Notes: generated by a model from the sequence alone, not told the origin. DNA of 64,000 nt from Sphingobacterium paludis (GCF_004364125.1 NZ_SNZV01000007.1:1-64000), one strand, 5' to 3'. Shown: positions 8,339-18,672, counted from the first letter of the stretch. Numbers and translations are program-made.

Positions 8339-10606
8339 TTAATTCAGATGTTTGCTAAAAAATCCAATCATCGCTTTATAAAACTCGATTTGGTTTTCTT
8401 CTTTTCCAAAGCCATGCCCTTCGTCATACTTTACCATGTAGGGCACGTCAACTCCTTTTTCCCGCAATGCTTTTACGATTTGATCGGCTTCTGCAATTTT
8501 TACGCGAGGATCATTCGCTCCCTGCACAACGAACAAGGGTGCCTTGATTTTGTCGATGTGAAATAATGGCGATACCTCTTTCGCTATCGCAGCCTCCTCT
8601 TCGTTATCCAAGTCATACCAAATTTCATACAACATGTCTTTATAGGGCTTCCAGTATTCAGGGATAGAACTCATCAATGTGAAAATATTGGAAACGCCTA
8701 CATAATCTACGCCGGCTTTGTATAAATCTGGTGTTTTCGTAAGCCCACGCAGTACAGCATAGCCGCCATGGCTAGCACCATAAATAGCGATATTGCTTTT
8801 ATCTGCCCAACCTTGATCGATGGCATACTGTATGCCATCTTCTACATCATCCATCGCCTTACGACCAATTTCTTTAAAACCTGCGCGCAGAAAATCTTTA
8901 CCGTATCCGCCTGAGACGCGAAAGTTAACTTGTAATGTAGCGTATCCGCGGCTAGCGAAAAGCTGTGTTTCCGGATTGAAACCCCAGCTATCGCGAATCC
9001 CTTGCGGCCCGCCATGCGGATTAACAATCAACGGCACCTTTTTACCCGCTACGGCTTCTTTAGGTAAAGTAATGTAGCCGTGCAACGTCAGTCCATCACG
9101 CGACTTAAACGTGATCGGACGCATCTCGGCCATATCCTGCTCCTTCAATTGCGGCATGAGATCAACCAAAAGCGTAGCCTTTCCTGTTTTTGTATCGTAG
9201 TGGTAATAACGACCGTATAGCTTATCACTCTGCACCACGACCAAGAGCTGGTCTTCATCATCAGTTTTACCAGCGATAGAAAACTCATATCCTTTAAACT
9301 GCTTGTCTAAATTAGCGTAAATCTTTTTAAACGTATCACTAATTGGGTTGATGATTACCTTTTCCCCCTCGTATCCTACGAAATCTATTTCCCAATTGCG
9401 CTTGCGCGACAAGGAGATCAGGTTTGCATCATATTCTTTATGAGAATAAATCTCTTTAAGAACCTTTTTAGTCTTTAAATCATACAAGACAATACGCGAT
9501 TTATCCGAATCTAGATTTGTCAACACGTATGCTTCATCTTTATTTTGCGAGGCATAGTTGAACGATACTACGCCAAACGTATCATCCCATTTTGTTGTGT
9601 GGAAAAGCGAAAAATCAGCGGCTCCTGCCGGCTTATAAAAAAATTGGGTATTGATTCCGTTAAGCATTTTCGCGTAGCCCCGAAGATTACCGTCTTTATC
9701 GAACTCATATCCAACGATGGCATTCTCCGGATCTTCGTTGGTAAATAGTTTCTCCATAGCGCCGGTATGGATGTTGACTTTATAGGGCTCAAAAACTTGC
9801 TTATTATCTTTATTCATTTGAATGATAATATAGTCCTTTTGCTCCTTCAGCATATTCAAGATTGAAGCCTGCACACCGTCGAATGGCGTGAGGTCAATAT
9901 TTTTGCTGCCGTCAATGTTGATGGCATACAGGTGGTAATTTTCATCTCCACCTTGATCCATCACGTAAACCAAACGCTCGTCGTTAATCCAGCCCATTCC
10001 ACGGATCAGTTCATCTTTTTCCTCAATGGCGCGCACGACGTTGCCTGTAGCCACCTCCTTTACCATAACATGACGTTTGTTTTTTTCGTCTTTCTCCCGA
10101 TACGAGATGTACTTTCCATTCGGCGACAGCTGGAAACCAGACATTTTCGGCTTGGCAAAATAGTCTTCCACGCGATATTTAAAATCTCCCTGATCTCGAG
10201 CGATCAGGTCGGCTAACTGTTGTTGGGTTGATACAAGCGTCGTGTCGCCTGGTTTGGTGACTACCGTCTTTTTAAGTACTAGCGGCAAATCCATCCCTGC
10301 CTGGCTGTAATTTCCTGTAAAGGTTTCGCCTTCCCGCGTTCCCTTATATAGTATACCAGCCTGATCAATCGCTAAACTTAGTACATCTGCATTGTAAGTA
10401 ATCGTCGACACGGGGATGCCGACTGCGCCTTGCAGCGGGACATCCATAGTGGCTTGCAGCACGCTATTTTCTTCCGTAATGTGAAAAATAATCTCGATGG
10501 CGGTACCTTGAAATTCCAGCGTACCCTTCCAATCGCCCTTAATTTGTGCAATGGTATTTGACATTCCCAAAACTACAAATACAAATGAATAAAAAATCTG
10601 TTTCAT
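8339..10606 (-). CDS. S9 family prolyl oligopeptidase-type peptidase
   Basis: A 755-residue secreted serine peptidase. A signal peptide (about 1-20) is followed by an N-terminal beta-sandwich-like extension (about 25-110) that is not part of the peptidase core. A beta-propeller of WD40/DPP-IV type comes next (about 130-480). The C-terminal alpha/beta hydrolase has its nucleophile Ser in GASHGG (about 607), Asp in GANDPRV (about 699) and His in DEGHGFG (about 729), so the triad is complete. It should cleave short peptides, possibly after proline or as an acylaminoacyl peptidase, in the periplasm. It is transcribed alone, with a terminator just downstream. Confidence 0.93.
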   Translation of the reverse strand: MKQIFYSFVFVVLGMSNTIAQIKGDWKGTLEFQGTAIEIIFHITEENSVLQATMDVPLQGAVGIPVSTITYNADVLSLAIDQAGILYKGTREGETFTGNYSQAGMDLPLVLKKTVVTKPGDTTLVSTQQQLADLIARDQGDFKYRVEDYFAKPKMSGFQLSPNGKYISYREKDEKNKRHVMVKEVATGNVVRAIEEKDELIRGMGWINDERLVYVMDQGGDENYHLYAINIDGSKNIDLTPFDGVQASILNMLKEQKDYIIIQMNKDNKQVFEPYKVNIHTGAMEKLFTNEDPENAIVGYEFDKDGNLRGYAKMLNGINTQFFYKPAGAADFSLFHTTKWDDTFGVVSFNYASQNKDEAYVLTNLDSDKSRIVLYDLKTKKVLKEIYSHKEYDANLISLSRKRNWEIDFVGYEGEKVIINPISDTFKKIYANLDKQFKGYEFSIAGKTDDEDQLLVVVQSDKLYGRYYHYDTKTGKATLLVDLMPQLKEQDMAEMRPITFKSRDGLTLHGYITLPKEAVAGKKVPLIVNPHGGPQGIRDSWGFNPETQLFASRGYATLQVNFRVSGGYGKDFLRAGFKEIGRKAMDDVEDGIQYAIDQGWADKSNIAIYGASHGGYAVLRGLTKTPDLYKAGVDYVGVSNIFTLMSSIPEYWKPYKDMLYEIWYDLDNEEEAAIAKEVSPLFHIDKIKAPLFVVQGANDPRVKIAEADQIVKALREKGVDVPYMVKYDEGHGFGKEENQIEFYKAMIGFFSKHLN

Positions 10607-10817
10607 AATTAATTCAGTTATTTTAGTAATGAGTCGAATGTATCATAAAAAAGTTACAAGTTAATCTATCTTTTTTTAACATATATACGAATATGGTGGG
10701 TGACGTAACGTGCCTTCTGTATGGATTAGGACTTCCATAACTTCAACTATACGAAAAGAGCCAAACACCGCAGCGTTCAGCTCTTCTTTAAAACCGACTC
10801 CTATTCACCCTATTTCT
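10607..10817. other. Short gap
   Basis: Upstream region of the S9 peptidase gene and downstream end of the GH92 gene. No gene or clear hairpin was identified. Confidence 0.4.
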
Positions 10818-13076
10818 TTAGTGGGGCATAGCGAAGGAAGGCGGAGGTATATCCGCTCCCCAGTTTCGGTTGGGCTTGTCGCCCATCTCCAAAATTAGCT
10901 CGCCACCCTGCATCAGATCTTTATGCGTTATCCATGAGGCGTGTAGCGGCTTTCCATTTAAAACTGCCGATTGTATGTACTTATTCTCTTTGGCAAAGTT
11001 TTTAGCCTTAACCCGGAATGTTTGTCCATTGGATAAGGCAATGCTTGCTGTTTCAAAGAACGGACTTCCGATAGTATAGGCCGGCAAGCCTGGCGTGACG
11101 GGATAAAATCCGATCGTAGAAAACACGACAAATGCAGACATCCCTCCGCCATCTTCGTCGCCTGGAACGCCCATAAGATCATTTCTAAACCATTGCCGAA
11201 TGAGTTCGTGAATCCTCTTCTGCGTCATCCACGGCTGACCTGCATACGCGTATAGATAGGGAATATGCAAACTCGGTTCATTAGCCATCGAAAACTGCCC
11301 GACATTACCCGTGTGGTCGGGAAGTTGACTGTAAAAATCAAACTTACTTTTCCCGAGCGGCTCGCGAAATGTCTGATTGAGGTTGTCTAGGAAAGGCTTG
11401 TTGCCGCCCATCAGCGTGATCAGATCAGCCACGTTATGCGGAACATCCCAGCGATAAACCCAGCCATTGTTTTCTCCGTAATATCCTCGAGCGCCCTGTC
11501 CGCCCGCGTAGCGGTAATCAAACGGTTCAATAAAACGTCCTTCTTTATCTTTTGGATGGAAAAATCCGGTTTCGCTGTTATATAGGTTACGGTAGTTCGT
11601 GCCATTTTTCAACAACGAAGAGGCGTCAGCTTGCTTACCAAGGGCTAATGCCAGCTGTCCTAGCGCCCACTCATCATACGATGTTCCTAGGGTAACGGCC
11701 ACTGGTTGTCGTTTTTCAAAACGGTGTACTTCCGGTACGGTCTCTTCCTCGCCCGCCTGAAGAGCGGGGATGTATCCCTTTTCTTTATAAAATTGATCCA
11801 ACCAGCCTGCAGGCGCCGCGGACCAAGGTGCTAAAGTCTTATCGTGCACGGCATTCTTACCACTTTGATAAGCTTTCTCTACATCGAAGCTGCGTAACCC
11901 TTTTACATAGGCATCTGCAATGGTGACCACGGCATGGTTGGAATTCATACGCCGCGAATCACCCGTAATCTCTGGAAAGGTTGGCATCCAGAAGTTGTCC
12001 ATTTGCTCCGCCATCCGCACAAACGAATTCAGGATCGAAGATTCCATCGGCGCATCGATCAATAAGCGCAAAGGATGCGTGGCGCGATAGGTATCCCATA
12101 TCCAATCATCGGTATAAAAATCTTGACTATCGGTATGTACTTTACCATCAAAAGCGCTGAAATATCGTCCATCTTCCGTGATATTTACTGGGCGTTCAAA
12201 GCATCTGTATAACGAAGTATAAAAAAGACGCTTATCATCCTCATACGTCGTTTCTACTTTAACGGCAGACAGCGCTTTATCCCAAATTTTACGTCCCTTT
12301 TCTGCAACTTCTGAAACATCAAAACCTTTTATCTCGCGTCGCAGATTTTTAGCAGCCTGCTCTACACTGATAAATGATATGCCGTAGCGAAATTTCACCT
12401 TAGCTGTGCGCGCATCGAAATGAAATGCAGCTGCGACTCCCTTACCGCTGGCCTTCGTTTGCTTTTTCTCTATACGGTTGTCAACCAATATTCCGCCTTC
12501 GAGCGGGGCGACGTCTACCTCACCATATAGGTAAACTATCGTGTTGTTTTGCAGATGTTGCGATGCATAAATTTCTTTTCCTTGAATAGAAACATCACCG
12601 GATAAGGTATTAAATATTAAGTTCTTGTCCGATTTTTCATCAAATGTTAATTCATATATTGCAGACTGATGTGATGGTGCAAAGGTGACATCAATCTGCT
12701 CATCCAATAGGGAAACCCCGTAGGAATATGGTTTGATATGTTCATTATCATAGGTGTATAGGTAGACATGTTGAAGTTCGTTCTGGCGTTTTCCCTGCAC
12801 GGGGCTGAGGTTAAATGCTGATCGCCCCCGATGGCTTGTTACGACTAAGGGAAGTCCTTTGATTTGATCGCTGGTGTAATCAGCGCGCTCAGGATAAACG
12901 CGCAGCATACTATTTGGCAAATGTATCGTTGGGAAAGTGGGAACTAACAAATGACTTATATTTCCCATATACGGATTTACGTAATCTACCGGAGCCTTAT
13001 TTGCTTGTCCAAATACTGCTGTTTCCGGGGATTGGAAAACGCATAAAAGGCCGATTAGGCTTAGAACTTTCTTCAT
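10818..13076 (-). CDS. GH92 family glycoside hydrolase (alpha-mannosidase type)
   Basis: A 752-residue secreted enzyme with a signal peptide (about 1-23, ending FGQ). It begins VDYVNPYMGNISH, the family's variant of the VNPxIGT start. It contains the GH92 catalytic-domain hallmarks WDTYRATHPL, GDEDGGGMSAF and YPVTPGLPAYTIGSPFF. Family members are calcium-dependent exo-alpha-mannosidases (1,2 or 1,3 linkages) acting on glycans in the periplasm. There is no SusC/SusD pair nearby, so it is a lone enzyme here and not part of a polysaccharide locus. The ATG at 13076 was chosen because it is followed directly by a proper signal peptide; the longer frame adds 41 residues of no signal character. Confidence 0.92.
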   Translation of the reverse strand: MKKVLSLIGLLCVFQSPETAVFGQANKAPVDYVNPYMGNISHLLVPTFPTIHLPNSMLRVYPERADYTSDQIKGLPLVVTSHRGRSAFNLSPVQGKRQNELQHVYLYTYDNEHIKPYSYGVSLLDEQIDVTFAPSHQSAIYELTFDEKSDKNLIFNTLSGDVSIQGKEIYASQHLQNNTIVYLYGEVDVAPLEGGILVDNRIEKKQTKASGKGVAAAFHFDARTAKVKFRYGISFISVEQAAKNLRREIKGFDVSEVAEKGRKIWDKALSAVKVETTYEDDKRLFYTSLYRCFERPVNITEDGRYFSAFDGKVHTDSQDFYTDDWIWDTYRATHPLRLLIDAPMESSILNSFVRMAEQMDNFWMPTFPEITGDSRRMNSNHAVVTIADAYVKGLRSFDVEKAYQSGKNAVHDKTLAPWSAAPAGWLDQFYKEKGYIPALQAGEEETVPEVHRFEKRQPVAVTLGTSYDEWALGQLALALGKQADASSLLKNGTNYRNLYNSETGFFHPKDKEGRFIEPFDYRYAGGQGARGYYGENNGWVYRWDVPHNVADLITLMGGNKPFLDNLNQTFREPLGKSKFDFYSQLPDHTGNVGQFSMANEPSLHIPYLYAYAGQPWMTQKRIHELIRQWFRNDLMGVPGDEDGGGMSAFVVFSTIGFYPVTPGLPAYTIGSPFFETASIALSNGQTFRVKAKNFAKENKYIQSAVLNGKPLHASWITHKDLMQGGELILEMGDKPNRNWGADIPPPSFAMPH

Positions 13077-13224
13077 AGTTTTTCGTTGATGAGCAGCCAA
13101 GATAAAAAAATAATTAGCTCCATGCAGGCGCACGGAGCTATAACTATGTAACAAATTAATTAGACAGATCGGCGTAGCCCGAATGCGTAAAATTTGCACT
13201 GATACGTCTGCTAAAACATTTTTG

Positions 13225-13494
13225 TTAGTCTTCTAGAAATTCATGGAATAACGCGTCTAACTCATCGAGCTCCGTTTGAGTGGTTGGATATCCGGCAGAC
13301 TCCTCTTGTCCTAACGGGTTTCCTTTAAAATCTTTGATCATTGCGATCGTACAATGTTCGTTATCCCCATGAAAGAGGCCTACCCCAACGTTTGCGCCGT
13401 CGCGCAATACATAGCGGAAAGCAACCTGTGTATTGTTTTCATCAGAATGTCGTTCTCGAATAACGTTTCCTTTTTTCAGTTCTTCTCTAGTCAT
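13225..13494 (-). CDS. Small acidic protein of unknown function
   Basis: An 89-residue soluble protein with no signal or membrane segment and an acidic C-terminus (TELDELDALFHEFLED). It begins MTREELKKGNVIRERHSD. I do not recognise the family. It lies between the GH92 gene and the PepSY gene on the same strand, 76 bases after the PepSY stop, and could be cotranscribed with the iron genes. Confidence 0.65.
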   Translation of the reverse strand: MTREELKKGNVIRERHSDENNTQVAFRYVLRDGANVGVGLFHGDNEHCTIAMIKDFKGNPLGQEESAGYPTTQTELDELDALFHEFLED

Positions 13495-13570
13495 AAATGT
13501 TAACGGTTACATGTACCTAACGAACATGTAGCTATCGAAATAGTTTCCAATGATCTGGCGAAAAATAGGA

Positions 13571-14755
13571 TTAATATGCAGCCCTTGCCGCCGATGTCTT
13601 ATTTCGCTTTTTTGATTTACGGCTTTTATGCCACCACAGGATATAGCCAGTGATGGGCAAACTTGCGCAAACCAAGGAGACAATACAGGCCAAAACCTTA
13701 GTTGTAAATCCACCGATGCTGCCCGTGTGTAGGTCAAAATTAAGTGAGGCAAGTTTATCCCCTGCTGGTAGGTGTTGGCTGTCCTGTACCTTGTCTACTT
13801 GAAGATTGTCTCGTCGGAAATAATACCATTTAAATTTTCCACTGCGATTTTCCTCCATCCTGATCTGTACATCGAGCAAAGGCGCGCTAGCATCCCTTAG
13901 GCGCACGGACATCATATCAGCAGATGGGTATTTTTCAAGTAGATAATGTAAGGCATTGTCTAATGGATCTGCAGAACGATATACCGTTGTATCAGGCCTT
14001 TCATCCCGCAGATCCTTTACATCCACTTGTGTGGAAAAGGCATTGAAAAAATCGATATAGGCTTTCTGAAAAGCAGGAAAGCTGAATACGAGACCCGTGA
14101 TCCCCAAAATTATCGCGATGAAAAGGCTGTAAAAGCCAAGCACATTGTGCAAATCATAGTTCAGTCGCTTCCATTTGGTTTTCCAATCCAAGGATAATGC
14201 TCGCTTTAGCGGCTTTCCGCGCCACTTCTTCGGCCACCACAATATCACCCCAGAAAGGAGCAACAGCACAAAGACAAGCGTGCTATATCCGACCAAAGCA
14301 TGCCCATATGTTTTCCCTAACAGTAAGTTCATATGCAACTGAAGGCAAAGTTGGAAAAATTCATTCTTGGTATCTTCCACCGCTAGCGTTTCGGCGGTAT
14401 ATGGATTTAAAAACACACGCTTGTTGTATCGGTGATAATTCCAATGACCAAAAGCGTTAGGATCGGTCTCCGCAGCACGGAAAACCCAAGATCTATTCTT
14501 CGCTGGATAAAGGTCGACGCGCGAAACCCGCTCTGTGGGGGATAGCTGAGCTTGCGCAGTCGCGATAAGTTCGCTTAAAGGTTTAGGATCCTGTTCCACC
14601 CTATCCACTCGTAGCACATACTTACTTGGATAGCACAACAACTTCAACTCGTCTTGAAAGGTATAGACTGCGCCGCTTAAGCTAACGAAGAAAACAACAA
14701 TCCCTGTCAGTATTCCTAGCCATTTATGTATCCACAGTATTGTCTTTTTGACCAT
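13571..14755 (-). CDS. PepSY-associated membrane protein (iron-uptake reductase type)
   Basis: A 394-residue inner-membrane protein of the PepSY-TM family. It has four membrane helices (about 12-34, 150-172, 203-228 and 345-372) and conserved histidines in KWLGILTG-like and LHMNLLLGK positions. A large periplasmic loop precedes helix 2 and a second lies between helices 3 and 4. Family members sit beside siderophore receptors and are thought to reduce or release iron from siderophores. It begins 3 bases after the stop of the TonB receptor gene, so the two are cotranscribed. The C-terminus is basic and cytoplasmic. Confidence 0.92.
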   Translation of the reverse strand: MVKKTILWIHKWLGILTGIVVFFVSLSGAVYTFQDELKLLCYPSKYVLRVDRVEQDPKPLSELIATAQAQLSPTERVSRVDLYPAKNRSWVFRAAETDPNAFGHWNYHRYNKRVFLNPYTAETLAVEDTKNEFFQLCLQLHMNLLLGKTYGHALVGYSTLVFVLLLLSGVILWWPKKWRGKPLKRALSLDWKTKWKRLNYDLHNVLGFYSLFIAIILGITGLVFSFPAFQKAYIDFFNAFSTQVDVKDLRDERPDTTVYRSADPLDNALHYLLEKYPSADMMSVRLRDASAPLLDVQIRMEENRSGKFKWYYFRRDNLQVDKVQDSQHLPAGDKLASLNFDLHTGSIGGFTTKVLACIVSLVCASLPITGYILWWHKSRKSKKRNKTSAARAAY

Positions 14756-14758
14756 CTT

Positions 14759-17098
14759 TTAAAACCGGTAATTAAGATTTAACGACATTGTCGCTCCCTC
14801 TCCTTTCACATAGTTTGGATCTGTTGCCGAAAACTGACTGTATACTGAATAATAATCTTTATTGAAGAGGTTGGCCAATCCTACGCCGACTGACCATTGT
14901 CTATTAATCTTATATCCGCCATTAAAATTGAGTATATCCACGGGTTTGACCGGCCCTTGGTTTCCCAAATATACAGCATTTGCTGTTCGTTCGAAACGAT
15001 CACGGTTGCCGGTGTGCACCCAAGATACCTGAAAATCTAATGCGCTTGTTGGCGAATAATGAACATAGCCTGTCGCTTTAGGTGGCATGATGCGACTTCC
15101 ACCGAGATAGCTCTCCGTGCCATCGTCTCTTTTCAACTTTCCTTCGACGTATGAATAGGTGCCTCCTAGTGTAAGGTTGGACGATAGACGGACATCAAGG
15201 GCTAGCTCAACACCACTTACTCGTTCTGGCGCGCGCTCCGGAAAAAAGTAGCCATTTTCCTCTCGCGCAGTCAAATTAACGCCCAACTTCGATGTGCTAA
15301 TAAAGTAAGCTACTGATACATTAACCATACCGATCTGGCTGGCGAACCCGAGCTCATAATTATTCGTCACGATCGGGTCTGTCTGAATGTTTTTTAGATC
15401 ACTCTCGGTCGCATTTCGGACGATACGCCCGAGTTCATTAATGGTAAATCCTTGTGAGAAGCTGACAAACGGATTCAGGAATTGATATTTATTGTAGCGC
15501 AACCCTGCATTGAACGTTACCCCACGATAAGGGATCGTTCCGCCTTCAACGGCCACACTTCCTACGTTTCCGGGTCCGGTGGGCAAGGTTTCAAAATCCT
15601 TGATATTCACCGTGGCATCCTCATAGCGTAGTCCGCCTTTGAAAATTACATGGTCGACGAAGGTTAAGGTCAACTGTGCAAATGGCGCGTAATTGAACAT
15701 ATCCATTTTCGGAACAAAAACACGGCCGTCTGTTAGGTCCTGGAAAGTTATATCGTTCAACAAGTCAATACCGTAGGTTACACCCCCCATTACGGTTCCA
15801 ATTTCGAAAGGCGTATGTAAATCTACACGGAGACCCTTTTTATTGGAATTGATCTGTGTTTGCCCGGGGCCATACCAAGAGTTCGATTCTTCGACGTAGC
15901 GGTTCATGGAGCTAAACGTATTGTAATACATGGCGGCATTAAGCGATGTCTCTCCAAACAGCTGATTTTTTGCAAACGTAAGCATGGCATTGTGGTTAAA
16001 CCGTGTTCCCGTGCTCTTGCCCGGATCCACACCCAATATGCCAATAGTCGGGCTTTCGCCATATTTACCATTTTGGCTAACGTATCGCGCATGTTGTAGG
16101 CTATTGAAGAAATTGTAAACGAACGATAATGATGAACTTGCATCAATATCATAGCCCAATTTTACAAAAGCGTTGTACGATCTACTGTTAGATAGACCAT
16201 CAGTTTGTCCTAAGGGAACCCCATCACCATCACGCTGCAGCCCGGTATAGTCCACGGTGCCACTCGCTGTATAACTAAATTTATCTTGCCGGCCGTAGAG
16301 GGTCTGCGAAAACCGATAGCCTTCGGTTTCTTTATTATGGTATGGATTAAGCGTACCGCGCAGTGTGGTGATACCACCGACTTTTGTCGCCTGCGCATCG
16401 TTTTTTCGTGTAATGTAGTTTATGATGCCCCCTGCGGATCCATTTCCATAGATAGAGGTTGCTCCTTTTATTACTTCGACGCGTTCAATCACACTCGGAT
16501 CTATTGATCGAATATCACGGGCTCCATTCATCAAGGGCGTCGACTGCGGAATCCCATCGATGAGCACAAGTACTGCGCGACCCCGTAACGTTTGCCCGCT
16601 GTTCGTGCCTTTGCGTGCTGCAACGCCAAGACCTGGAATGGTATTCCCCAGCACGCTGGCAATGTCCGTACTTATCTGACTCTGCGCTTCGATTTCCTTC
16701 GTCGTTAGTATGGCCACTGACGAAGGGATGTTAGCCATACTTTCAGGTTTGCGGCCTGCTGTAACCACCACCTCGTCGAGCTTGCGTTGATCATCCATAG
16801 CAAGTTGAATAGCCGAAACCACCGTATCTAATTTCACTTGCTGCAAGCGGTCAGGATAGCCACTATGAGAAACACGGATTTGTATACCGTTTGTCGTCGG
16901 TCGCGGAAACACTAAACTCCCGGAAAGGTCTGTGACTCCTTGCAACTTTCCATTGATCCAAATATTCGCATAGGGAAGTGCTTTATTTTCCGTATCCCGT
17001 ACCTGTACGGTGAGATCTTGCGCAAAGGCACATGTCCCGATAGCGCATAGCAAGACTGTAAGGGCGGCAATCACATACATTTTTGTATCAAACAACAT
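14759..17098 (-). CDS. TonB-dependent siderophore receptor with CarboxypepD_reg-like domain
   Basis: A 779-residue outer-membrane receptor. A signal peptide (about 1-27, ending AFA) is followed by a carboxypeptidase-regulatory-like domain (about 28-100) typical of Bacteroidota receptors. A TonB box/plug region comes next (DEVVVTAGRKPESM, then SIDPSVIERVEVIKGATSIYGNGSAGGIINYIT) and then the 22-strand barrel, ending in Phe (NLNYRF) as outer-membrane barrels do. FpvA/FhuA-like features point to ferric siderophore uptake. The PepSY gene follows by 3 bases. ATG at 17098 gives the better signal peptide; the frame's earlier ATG adds 15 residues. Confidence 0.93.
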   Translation of the reverse strand: MLFDTKMYVIAALTVLLCAIGTCAFAQDLTVQVRDTENKALPYANIWINGKLQGVTDLSGSLVFPRPTTNGIQIRVSHSGYPDRLQQVKLDTVVSAIQLAMDDQRKLDEVVVTAGRKPESMANIPSSVAILTTKEIEAQSQISTDIASVLGNTIPGLGVAARKGTNSGQTLRGRAVLVLIDGIPQSTPLMNGARDIRSIDPSVIERVEVIKGATSIYGNGSAGGIINYITRKNDAQATKVGGITTLRGTLNPYHNKETEGYRFSQTLYGRQDKFSYTASGTVDYTGLQRDGDGVPLGQTDGLSNSRSYNAFVKLGYDIDASSSLSFVYNFFNSLQHARYVSQNGKYGESPTIGILGVDPGKSTGTRFNHNAMLTFAKNQLFGETSLNAAMYYNTFSSMNRYVEESNSWYGPGQTQINSNKKGLRVDLHTPFEIGTVMGGVTYGIDLLNDITFQDLTDGRVFVPKMDMFNYAPFAQLTLTFVDHVIFKGGLRYEDATVNIKDFETLPTGPGNVGSVAVEGGTIPYRGVTFNAGLRYNKYQFLNPFVSFSQGFTINELGRIVRNATESDLKNIQTDPIVTNNYELGFASQIGMVNVSVAYFISTSKLGVNLTAREENGYFFPERAPERVSGVELALDVRLSSNLTLGGTYSYVEGKLKRDDGTESYLGGSRIMPPKATGYVHYSPTSALDFQVSWVHTGNRDRFERTANAVYLGNQGPVKPVDILNFNGGYKINRQWSVGVGLANLFNKDYYSVYSQFSATDPNYVKGEGATMSLNLNYRF

Positions 17099-17130
17099 TT
17101 TGCTTTTATTTAGATTGATTTTAAATTGAG

Positions 17131-17159
17131 CAAATATAGCCAACTTTTTTAAGCCACAA
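17131..17159 (-). promoter_or_regulatory. Promoter of the TonB receptor/PepSY operon
   Basis: On the minus strand: TTG (17159-17157), an 18-base spacer, then TATATTTG (17138-17131), about 33 bases upstream of the start codon. The spacer is slightly short. No recognisable Fur box was found, though iron control is expected for such operons. Confidence 0.5.
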
Positions 17160-17292
17160 CCCTTGGCGTTTGGGAATTTTAGAAAATGCCGTGGTGCGGA
17201 GTCGCTCGCAACTGCTGCGTTTCCGAATCAAAAAATAGCTATGCTATACGAGCACGCGGATTTCTCTATCCTCAACTGCGTTAAATTTTGAT

Positions 17293-17300
17293 TACCTTTG
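17293..17300 (+). promoter_or_regulatory. -7 element of the helicase-like gene
   Basis: TACCTTTG is a consensus -7 element 30 bases upstream of the chosen GTG start. A good -33 TTTG was not found at the right distance. It shows that the longer frame beginning at 17288 cannot be translated in full. Confidence 0.45.
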
Positions 17301-17329
17301 TGGCTTGGTATTCAATTAAACATTCTGCC

Positions 17330-18604
17330 GTGTCTTTAGAGAAATTAAAACTTAGCAAGCGCCTTCATACATCCATGACCGATTTGGGTTATTTTACAGC
17401 GAAAGAAATTCAATTAAAATCACTCTCTCGTATTATCGGTGGACAAAGTATGATTGGCATTGCCCCGGAAGGCGCGGGAAAAACAACAACCTATGTACTT
17501 GGGGTGTTGATGCGTTTAAAGTATACACGAGATGAAGCGCCGAAGGTGTTAATTTTGGCACCCAACGAAGAAAAAATCAACGAAATAATTGATCGTTTTT
17601 TTACCATCAGTAAGAATAAAGACCTCCATATCATGGGGCTTAAAGCTAGCGGAAGCATGGAAGAAGAGATCGAGAACCTCGTTCGTGGTGTAGATATTGT
17701 CGTAGCAACGCCGAATCGCGCCCGAGCGGTATATTTGAAACTTGGGCTTAACCTGAATCGTATACAAACATTCATTATCGATGATGCGGAAGAAATGGTG
17801 AAGCAAGGCATGCAAACAAATGTAAGAGAGCTAGCGCAAAGTTGTGGTGATGTGCAGTACCTGGCATTCAGCACCGTAGAACATGATAAGTTGCATGTGA
17901 TGGTCGATGATTTTATGCCATTTGCCACAATCGTAGAAGTCGATGAGCTTGGTGACGAAGTTGTAGAAACGCACGAACTTATGCTGTATCACGTACCGAA
18001 CTTCACGACCAAAATCAACCTACTAAACACCTTGATGAGCGATGAGGAAATTTTTGATAAAGTTGTCGTGTTTGTGAACAACCGACTGACGGCACATAAT
18101 CTTCTTAAACGCTTGCACGCGCCTAAAGGTGAGGCCGCGATTTACAAGCCGTTCTTTCATGAAGATGCTGGCATCGACGACATTCGCGATTTCCATCAAA
18201 TACCCGAATGCCGCATCCTCCTTGTTGCGAATGAAGGGTTAACGAATCTTGATTTATCTAATATTCCCTTTATCTTTCACTTTGAAATTCCGGAAAGCAG
18301 TGACATTTTTGTGTCCCACATTTTAAAAACGCCTACTTCCGAATCTATTGCTATTACTTTTGCGACCGATATTGAACTTCCAGAACTTCGGAAAATAGAA
18401 CAGTCGCTCGGAAAAAAAATTCCTGTTTCCCCCCTTCCTGACAATCTTATCATTTATCGCCCGACAGACCATCCGAAAGAAAAAGATTCATTTGACGAGT
18501 CGCAAGGTGGTGCATTTCATAAAAAAAAGGAAAGCAACAGCAAAACCTATAACTATGGTAGCGGCCTGAAAGCTAAAATGACCAAGAAAAATAAGAAACG
18601 ATAG
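17330..18604 (+). CDS. Degenerate DEAD-box helicase-like protein
   Basis: A 424-residue two-RecA-domain protein of DEAD-box type. Motif I is intact (APEGAGKTT, about residue 45) and motif Ib is near VATPNRAR. Motif II, normally DEAD, reads DDAE, motif III (SAT) is STV, and motif VI (HRxGRxxR) is replaced by SHILKTPTSE. The C-terminus is a basic tail (KKKESNSK...KMTKKNKKR). ATP may still be bound, but RNA-stimulated hydrolysis and unwinding look doubtful; a binding or scaffold role in RNA metabolism is an inference. The start chosen is GTG at 17330, because a -7 promoter element lies at 17293-17300; an ATG at 17375 is also possible. It is transcribed alone. Confidence 0.8.
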   Translation: MSLEKLKLSKRLHTSMTDLGYFTAKEIQLKSLSRIIGGQSMIGIAPEGAGKTTTYVLGVLMRLKYTRDEAPKVLILAPNEEKINEIIDRFFTISKNKDLHIMGLKASGSMEEEIENLVRGVDIVVATPNRARAVYLKLGLNLNRIQTFIIDDAEEMVKQGMQTNVRELAQSCGDVQYLAFSTVEHDKLHVMVDDFMPFATIVEVDELGDEVVETHELMLYHVPNFTTKINLLNTLMSDEEIFDKVVVFVNNRLTAHNLLKRLHAPKGEAAIYKPFFHEDAGIDDIRDFHQIPECRILLVANEGLTNLDLSNIPFIFHFEIPESSDIFVSHILKTPTSESIAITFATDIELPELRKIEQSLGKKIPVSPLPDNLIIYRPTDHPKEKDSFDESQGGAFHKKKESNSKTYNYGSGLKAKMTKKNKKR

Positions 18605-18672
18605 CGGGCAATCGACTGTAGACTACACCGCTCTTTTAATGATTTATCAGCAGACGCTAGGTAGGGCGATGT

